Part shown: piece after piece, positions 7,093-11,140 of the stretch
Layout of the letters: the number at the start of each line of letters is the position of its first letter
Numbering within the stretch: position 1 is the first letter of the stretch
NCBI GenBank assembly: GCA_964528305.1
Contig: CAZGSD010000020.1
Span: 1 to 11,140, forward strand
DNA length: 11,140 nucleotides
Direction: 5' to 3'
Source: CAZGSD01 sp964528305
GTDB taxonomy: Bacteria; Patescibacteriota; Gracilibacteria; UBA1369
The notes under the pieces: model-generated
What the model was told of the DNA's origin: nothing
Seen by the model: only the letters and a program-made list of their open reading frames with translations
The model's database searches: none
Position numbers and translations under genes: made by a program

Positions 7093-7121
7093 TTGACTTT
7101 CGCAGCATTCTCGGCTTTAAT
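7093..7121 (+). promoter_or_regulatory. Promoter of the histone-like gene
   Basis: TTGACT (7093-7098), a 17-base spacer and TTTAAT (7116-7121) each match consensus at five of six positions. The -10 ends 36 bases before the ATG at 7158. There is no TG extension. Confidence 0.65.
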
Positions 7122-7157
7122 TACACCGCTCCCAGTAATTAATAGCTTAATTTCCCT

Positions 7158-7397
7158 ATGTCCAATAAGCATGTAAATCATCAACACGGTCTGCACACCA
7201 TGAATGCCACCAGACCAAAATCCAGCCTCCGCAAAAGAGCCAACAAAGCTAAGGCCAAAGTTCGCAAAGCCAGCCTGCTAACAGCTCTGCATGAAGCCCG
7301 TTATGGCCAAAAAGCTGCAAAAGTAAAAATAGCGCCTAAAGCCCGCAAACCGGCGGCTAAAAAAGCTGCTAAAAAGACCAGCAAAAAAGCTAGCTGA
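7158..7397 (+). CDS. Small Lys/Ala-rich histone H1-like protein
   Basis: The 79-residue protein has 18 Lys and 6 Arg and almost no acidic residues. Its end, PAAKKAAKKTSKKAS, is the low-complexity K/A/P tail typical of bacterial histone H1-like proteins (chlamydial Hc1/Hc2, AlgP-type tails). Residues about 20-48 could form one basic amphipathic helix containing the only aromatic residue (Y49 nearby). It probably binds DNA or RNA non-specifically and may compact the nucleoid; an unrecognised ribosome-associated protein is the alternative. The first 14 residues are rich in His and Asn, unlike the rest; a second in-frame ATG at 7200 would remove them. I keep 7158 because the promoter at 7093-7121 fits it. 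It has its own promoter and terminator, so it is a one-gene unit. Confidence 0.72.
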   Translation: MSNKHVNHQHGLHTMNATRPKSSLRKRANKAKAKVRKASLLTALHEARYGQKAAKVKIAPKARKPAAKKAAKKTSKKAS

Positions 7398-7421
7398 TAA
7401 AAACTCATTTTTCGAAACAAC

Positions 7422-7447
7422 AAAAAGGGCAGAATAAGCCCTTTTTT
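7422..7447 (+). terminator. Rho-independent terminator after the histone-like gene
   Basis: AAAAAGGGC (7422-7430) pairs with GCCCTTTTT (7438-7446) around the loop AGAATAA, and the transcript ends in six T (7442-7447). This is the clearest intrinsic terminator in the window. Confidence 0.88.
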
Positions 7448-7469
7448 CAGTGCATTAACATTCAACCCA

Positions 7470-7478
7470 TGCTATAAT
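7470..7478 (+). promoter_or_regulatory. Extended -10 promoter of the MgtC-like gene
   Basis: TGCTATAAT is a perfect extended -10 ending 27 bases before the ATG at 7506. It is followed by AAAAAGATT and carries the same 18-base motif as the sites at 4199 and 5441. No -35 is evident. It sits 22 bases beyond the terminator. Confidence 0.78.
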
Positions 7479-7505
7479 AAAAAGATTATTTAATCTTCCC
7501 ACCCC

Positions 7506-8852
7506 ATGTCATCAGACATCAATCAAATTATCTTCAGACTATTTATCGGTGCCATAGTCGGCGCTATAGTCGGCCTGGAAAGAGAAAAAACGCGGGAAAT
7601 CAATCACGACCACAGCCCCATCGGCATACGCACCAATATGCTATCAGGTTTGCTCGGCGGCCTGGCCGTATATTTAAGCCAAATCGTTTCCCCCTGGATT
7701 TTCCTCATTACTCTGCTGGCTATCGTCACTATTAGTATACTGCCCATTCTGCGCCATCAGCAGCAAGAAAAAATCCTCAGCTACAAAACCAGCATCAGTT
7801 TCATCATGGTATTTTTACTGGGTGGACTGGCTTTTCATGGAGAAATACAGGTAGCTCTAGCCATAGCCATTATCACCACTTTCATACTATCGCTTAAATA
7901 CACTTTGCACCGTTTCATTTACGGCCTCAATTATTCAGAAATTATCGATGCGGCCAAATTCACCATCATTGCTTTTATAATTTTACCATTTCTCCCCAAT
8001 CAGGCTTTTGATCAAACCTTACTCGGATTCCTGGGCGCACCTCAAATGGCCACCGCTTCCAGCGCCATGATTGAAACCAACATCATCAACCCCCATCGCA
8101 TCTGGATGCTGATCGTTATCATCAGCGGTTTGAATTTTCTGGGTTATATTTTTGTAAAAATCTTTGGCAAAAACAAAGCTTATGGTTTAACCGGAGTGAT
8201 CGGTGGATTTTATTCCAGCACAGTCACTTCACTCAACCTAGCTACCACCAGTAAAAATCATCCTGAAACTATTTACCCTTTCGTCGCTGGCATCTTACTA
8301 GCCTGCGGTAGCAGTTTTTTCAAAATGTTTGTGCTGATTCGCACACTTAATGCTGAGCTGTTCAATCGCCTGATACCGGGCATGGCCACCATGTGTATCT
8401 ACCTGCTATTGGCAGGTGGTTTGGCCCACCTGCGAGCTCAAAAAACATCAGCCACCACGACCAAACGTCTCAGCAAAAAATCCGACGAGTGGCAAATGAA
8501 ATCACCACTCAACCTCAAAAGCGCCATTAAATTAGCCATTTTTGTGGTTATCACAATGCTAGGCGCCAATCTAATACTGCTTTATGCCGATATTAATATT
8601 TATTATGTACTAGCTGGTTTAATGGCTTTTCTAGCCGTCGATGACCCCATTATCATCTCCACTTCCGATATGGCGGGCCAAGCCATCAGTTTTACCATGG
8701 CTAAAAACATCATACTCGGCGTAATTTTCCTCAATTTTCTCCAAAAATTGGGAACCGTTTATTTCTTAGGAAACAGAAAACTCCTCAAACCGCTTGGAAT
8801 AGGCATCGGCGGTCTTCTGCTTGTCACTCTGGGCAGCTTGATATATCTTTAA
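7506..8852 (+). CDS. MgtC/SapB family membrane protein with DUF4010 domain
   Basis: The 448-residue polytopic membrane protein starts with an MgtC/SapB domain (about residues 8-145) showing GAIVGAIVGLEREKT and GIRTNMLSGLLGGLA, the conserved glycine-rich helix pair with the RE motif and the GIRT segment. The rest (about 150-445) matches DUF4010 in layout, with hydrophobic helices and the loops GFYSSTVTSLNLA and AVDDPIIIS. I count roughly twelve or more hydrophobic segments. MgtC proteins are tied to survival at low magnesium and in hosts, but the transport activity of this fused type is not established. It has its own promoter (7470-7478). The next gene, ftsQ, begins 24 bases after its stop, so read-through into ftsQ is likely, although the two functions are unrelated. 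Confidence 0.88.
   Translation: MSSDINQIIFRLFIGAIVGAIVGLEREKTREINHDHSPIGIRTNMLSGLLGGLAVYLSQIVSPWIFLITLLAIVTISILPILRHQQQEKILSYKTSISFIMVFLLGGLAFHGEIQVALAIAIITTFILSLKYTLHRFIYGLNYSEIIDAAKFTIIAFIILPFLPNQAFDQTLLGFLGAPQMATASSAMIETNIINPHRIWMLIVIISGLNFLGYIFVKIFGKNKAYGLTGVIGGFYSSTVTSLNLATTSKNHPETIYPFVAGILLACGSSFFKMFVLIRTLNAELFNRLIPGMATMCIYLLLAGGLAHLRAQKTSATTTKRLSKKSDEWQMKSPLNLKSAIKLAIFVVITMLGANLILLYADINIYYVLAGLMAFLAVDDPIIISTSDMAGQAISFTMAKNIILGVIFLNFLQKLGTVYFLGNRKLLKPLGIGIGGLLLVTLGSLIYL
8821..8847 (+). promoter_or_regulatory. Possible internal promoter for ftsQ
   Basis: TTGTCA (8821-8826) and TATATC (8842-8847) with TG one base upstream lie at the end of the preceding gene. The -10 ends 29 bases before the ftsQ ATG, which fits the spacing seen elsewhere. 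The 15-base spacer is short and the site is inside a coding region, so this is weak. Confidence 0.3.
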
Positions 8853-8876
8853 AGAGTCGAAATTCACCCGCCCCGA

Positions 8877-9866
8877 ATGCCTCTTTTTGGCCGTAGAAAG
8901 AAAAAAAGCCTCTTTGAACGGCCCAATCGTGGTCTAGGTTTCAAACATAAAAGAAAAGTTTCAGGAAAATCCGTGATTAGCGAAACCCATTCCCCTTATA
9001 GTCACACCGCCACCACAGGCAAATTAAAAGTACGCCAAAAAATCCGCCGCACCAGTGCTTCCAGAATGGCCGCCCCCCCAGGCAAATTATCCAGCACCAA
9101 ACCCTCCCGTTTCAAAAAATGGCTGCTGCTCATCCTCAGCCTTTTCATCGTGGGCGGCCTGATCTACTTCACTTTTTTCACCGAATATTTTCTCATTCAA
9201 GACTTCGAAATCTATGACGATGGCAGTGAAATCAGCAATAATTTAAAAATTAATGATCTAGCCACCAAAGCCCTACTCAATCAAAACATATTACTTTTTC
9301 AGGAAAACTCCCTGGTCGAAGCCATACTGAAAGAAAATCCCGAATATCAATATGTAGAAATCAAAAAAATCCCACCACATAGCGTAGAAATAAATCTGGA
9401 ACAATATCCAGTAGCCGCCAATATTACCAATATTATTGACGGCACGGACGGCATCAAAACTCAGAAAAAATATCTGGTGAATAGCAATGGCATGATTATC
9501 CTGGAAAATGAAGAAAATCCGGATCTACCCTATATCCGCATTTCCACCTCACAAGCCCTCGGCATACACGCATTCCCATTGGACCGTGAAAAACTGGAGT
9601 ACATCATCAAATTAGTAGCCCTTTTTGAAGAAAAATTCGGCATCAAAGTGGTGGAAGCTATTTATCTAAAACAAGCCCGCGAAGTTCATCTACGCACCGA
9701 AAAAGATTTCACAGTCTGGTTTGATCAAAGCAAAAACATGCTCCCTCAAATCGATAAACTCAAAAAAGCCCTGCCCAAACTGGACATATATCAAACCCCA
9801 CTGCAATACATAGATTTACGCATCAGCGGAACCAATGCCGAAAAAGTCATTTATAAAAAGCGCTAA
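8877..9866 (+). CDS. ftsQ: Cell division protein FtsQ/DivIB-like
   Basis: The 329-residue protein has the FtsQ order. A basic cytoplasmic tail of about 80 residues rich in Lys, Arg and Ser comes first, then one membrane helix (about 82-101), then an extracytoplasmic POTRA-like domain (about 105-177) beginning FLIQDFEIYDDG and ending VEIKKIPPHSVEINLEQYP. The latter is the K-x-P-x-x-hxhxhxxxxP strand pattern of FtsQ. The beta domain follows with the YLVNSNGMI strand, where FtsQ family proteins carry hVdxxGxv. FtsQ/DivIB links early and late divisome proteins (FtsB/DivIC, FtsL) at the septum. The long basic tail is more typical of DivIB-type proteins. The gene right after it encodes Sbp, as in the divIB-sbp region of Firmicutes, which supports the call. 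ftsA and ftsZ are not in the window. The start ATG follows a C-rich leader without Shine-Dalgarno. Confidence 0.85.
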   Translation: MPLFGRRKKKSLFERPNRGLGFKHKRKVSGKSVISETHSPYSHTATTGKLKVRQKIRRTSASRMAAPPGKLSSTKPSRFKKWLLLILSLFIVGGLIYFTFFTEYFLIQDFEIYDDGSEISNNLKINDLATKALLNQNILLFQENSLVEAILKENPEYQYVEIKKIPPHSVEINLEQYPVAANITNIIDGTDGIKTQKKYLVNSNGMIILENEENPDLPYIRISTSQALGIHAFPLDREKLEYIIKLVALFEEKFGIKVVEAIYLKQAREVHLRTEKDFTVWFDQSKNMLPQIDKLKKALPKLDIYQTPLQYIDLRISGTNAEKVIYKKR

Positions 9867-9878
9867 AATCGTCTGTCA

Positions 9879-9907
9879 TTGCCTTTTAGTAAAGCGACCA
9901 GTAAAAT
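9879..9907 (+). promoter_or_regulatory. Candidate promoter of sbp
   Basis: TTGCCT (9879-9884), a 17-base spacer and TAAAAT (9902-9907) end 25 bases before the ATG at 9933. The spacing is right and the hexamers are moderate. If real, it excludes a start at the TTG at 9879, which would lie in the -35. Confidence 0.45.
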
Positions 9908-9932
9908 AGCAGAGGTCATCACAACCACAACT

Positions 9933-10283
9933 ATGATTTGGGCATTTATTGGCATATTGATTGGGCTTCTCGCTGGCTTGGCTTTGAATTTTTCCGTGCC
10001 AATCGAACTCACCAAATACTCCGCCGTCATCATCATGGGCATTTTGGATGCTCTTTTCGGCGCCATCCGCGCTGAAGCCACCCATGACCGCTTCGATGGC
10101 ATTATTTTTATCAGTGGCCTACTTTTCAACATAGTTCTCTCCCTAGTCATCACCATTTTGGGTGATAAACTAGGCCTGGACCTCTATCTGGCCGCCGCTT
10201 TTGTCTTTACCTTCCGCATTTTCACCAATGTCGGCGTCACCCGCCGCTATCTACTCGACCATTACCTCCAGAAGAAATCCTGA
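9933..10283 (+). CDS. sbp: Small basic family protein Sbp (DUF1290)
   Basis: The 116-residue protein is three hydrophobic helices with short loops. It shows GILIGLLAGLALNFSVPIEL near the N-terminus, then MGILDALFGAIRAE, the block FISGLLFNIVLS and the end DLYLAAAFVFTFRIFTN, all matching the DUF1290/Sbp family encoded near divIB and ftsA in Bacillus. Its function is unknown; the location and the neighbour ftsQ suggest a division or envelope role in the cytoplasmic membrane. A longer frame opens at TTG 9879 and would add 18 polar residues. I choose ATG 9933 because the family starts directly with the first helix and because a promoter-like element covers the extension. The stop is TGA. The gap from ftsQ is 66 bases, with no terminator in it. 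Confidence 0.85.
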   Translation: MIWAFIGILIGLLAGLALNFSVPIELTKYSAVIIMGILDALFGAIRAEATHDRFDGIIFISGLLFNIVLSLVITILGDKLGLDLYLAAAFVFTFRIFTNVGVTRRYLLDHYLQKKS

Positions 10284-10328
10284 AAATTGTTTTGTACTGC
10301 GTTGGCTGCAAATTATGCCCTTTCTACA

Positions 10329-10357
10329 TTGTCGGAAAGCCTATTTTTTGCTATAAT
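10329..10357 (+). promoter_or_regulatory. Promoter of the unknown protein-pilT unit
   Basis: TTGTCG (10329-10334), a 17-base spacer and a perfect TATAAT (10352-10357) with TG one base before it (10349-10350) make one of the strongest promoters here. The -10 ends 33 bases before the ATG at 10391. It lies inside a longer in-frame extension starting at 10292, which it makes unlikely. Confidence 0.8.
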
Positions 10358-10390
10358 GAAATGAACAAAAATAAAATTTATCTTACCCCC

Positions 10391-10957
10391 ATGCCCAAGT
10401 CCTCCAAAATCGCCCTGATCAAAGAAATCCTGGAAAGCGCCGAAGCCTCCATTCGCTCAGCCAAACAAATGCTCAGCGATATGGCCGGTGATTCCGCCAA
10501 CACCCAGCTGGCCAAAACCGCCGAAAAAACCGGCAGCCACAAAATCAGTGGCGACACCCATATCATCGAGGGGGCCTTTGATGGCCAAAACATGATTGGC
10601 CCAGACGGCCGCGTTTATTCCGTACCAGCCAATTACGCCTCCAAATCCAAACTCATTCCCGGAGATATTTTAAAACTTACCATCACCGAAGATGGAACTT
10701 TCCTCTACAAACAAATTGGCCCAGTGGAACGCAAAAAAATCGTCGGCACACTAACCTATGACGAAGGTCAATACCGCGTCATCGCCGCCGCCAAATCCTA
10801 CAAAGTCCTACTGGCTTCCGTCACTTATTTCAAAGGGGAAATCGGCGACAAAATCACCATCATCGTCCCGGAAAACGGCGACAGTGACTGGGCAGCCATC
10901 GAAAACGTCCTACCACGTTTCGAAACCGATATTTCTCCAGAAGATTTTAAAATCTAA
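10391..10957 (+). CDS. Conserved protein of unknown function upstream of pilT
   Basis: The 188-residue soluble protein has an N-terminal helix with a coiled-coil look (KIALIKEILESAEASIRSAKQMLSDM, about residues 5-31, quoted in part), a polar linker, and a beta-rich domain from about residue 50. That domain holds GPDGRVYSVPANYASKSK, GDILKLTI, FLYKQIGPVERK and a block around residues 130-175 ending DSDWAAIENVLP. I recognise this sequence type as recurring in CPR genomes but know no function; I recall automatic ribosomal-protein labels for similar proteins, which the sequence does not support. The frame stays open up to 10292, but the strong promoter at 10329-10357 places the transcript start near 10364, so 10391 is the better start. 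It follows CCCCC and has no Shine-Dalgarno. pilT follows 27 bases after the stop, so the two are probably co-transcribed. Confidence 0.75.
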   Translation: MPKSSKIALIKEILESAEASIRSAKQMLSDMAGDSANTQLAKTAEKTGSHKISGDTHIIEGAFDGQNMIGPDGRVYSVPANYASKSKLIPGDILKLTITEDGTFLYKQIGPVERKKIVGTLTYDEGQYRVIAAAKSYKVLLASVTYFKGEIGDKITIIVPENGDSDWAAIENVLPRFETDISPEDFKI

Positions 10958-10984
10958 AATAAAAACTAAATAGCAACTATCTAT

Positions 10985-11140
10985 ATGGCACAGCTCGACA
11001 AAATCTTCCGCACCGCCGTCCAATACAAAGCCTCCGACGTCTACATCACCACCGGCACCAAGCCGATTTTGCGCATCAATGGTGATTTGATAGCCATCGA
11101 GGAACATCCTCCACTATCCAAAAAAATGGCCGAGGATTAT
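10985..11140 (+). CDS. pilT: Type IV pilus retraction ATPase PilT (5' part, cut by window end)
   Basis: Only the first 52 codons are present. The sequence LDKIFRTAVQYKASDVYI followed by TTGTKPILRINGDL is the N-terminal PAS-like domain signature of PilT/PilU ATPases (the usual form is KASDIHL-x-x-G-x-P-P-x-x-R-h-x-G-x-L). The ATPase core with Walker A and B lies beyond the window. PilT is a hexameric motor that drives pilus disassembly and retraction at the inner membrane. No separate promoter is seen in the 27 bases before it, so it likely depends on the promoter at 10329-10357. PilB or GspE also belong to this superfamily, but their N-termini differ; PilT or its twitching-motility relative PilU is the best reading. 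Confidence 0.85.
   Translation, partial: MAQLDKIFRTAVQYKASDVYITTGTKPILRINGDLIAIEEHPPLSKKMAEDY

Noticed and set aside
9879..9932. TTG-initiated N-terminal extension of Sbp
   Set aside because: The family begins at the first membrane helix (ATG 9933), and the extension overlaps a promoter-like element.
10292..10390. N-terminal extension (cysteine-rich, CVGCKLCPF) of the unknown protein before pilT
   Set aside because: A strong promoter lies within it, and the predicted transcript would start downstream of 10292. The cysteine pattern is tempting as a metal site but is probably translation of non-coding DNA.

Overview
The window looks like a chromosomal segment of a Candidate Phyla Radiation (Patescibacteria) bacterium. 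It holds a divergent FtsQ next to a small basic protein (Sbp), a protein of unknown function that I associate with these genomes directly before pilT, a DUF222-like HNH protein of a type common in them, and short genes with almost no Shine-Dalgarno signals. TGA acts as a normal stop (for example at the end of typA and sbp), which argues against Gracilibacteria/SR1 with recoded UGA; a Peregrinibacteria- or Parcubacteria-like member fits. This placement rests on recognition, not on a search.

Layout: typA (93-1901, +) is followed by two minus-strand loci. The first is a histidine phosphatase split into two frames at an A9 tract (2845-1915), the second an HNH endonuclease-like protein (4024-2972). 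From 4234 everything runs on the plus strand: a DUF3592 membrane protein, a candidate lipoprotein, an MscS-type mechanosensitive channel, a Phd/RelE toxin-antitoxin pair, a small lysine/alanine-rich histone H1-like protein ending in a clear intrinsic terminator, an MgtC/SapB-DUF4010 membrane protein, FtsQ, Sbp, the conserved protein of unknown function, and the first 52 codons of pilT, cut by the window edge. No gene-free stretch exceeds 300 bases; the longest is the divergent region 4025-4233. I see no tRNA, rRNA, CRISPR array or insertion sequence.

How it works together: most genes appear to be transcribed singly. I can place a promoter-like element, often an extended -10 (TGnTAnnnT), before most of them, usually with its -10 ending about 21-36 nt before the start codon, so leaders are short. 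None of the starts has a convincing Shine-Dalgarno sequence, and about half are preceded by a run of C. The likeliest co-transcribed groups are antitoxin-toxin and unknown protein-pilT, and possibly mgtC-like/ftsQ. Functionally the window mixes ribosome-associated stress GTPase, envelope and osmotic functions, cell division (ftsQ-sbp) and type IV pilus retraction.

The items most worth a second look are the A9 frame break that separates the two catalytic halves of the phosphatase, the near-identical 18-base promoter motif in front of three unrelated genes, the leaders lacking Shine-Dalgarno sequences, and the strand-wide C-over-G excess that places most genes on the apparent lagging strand.
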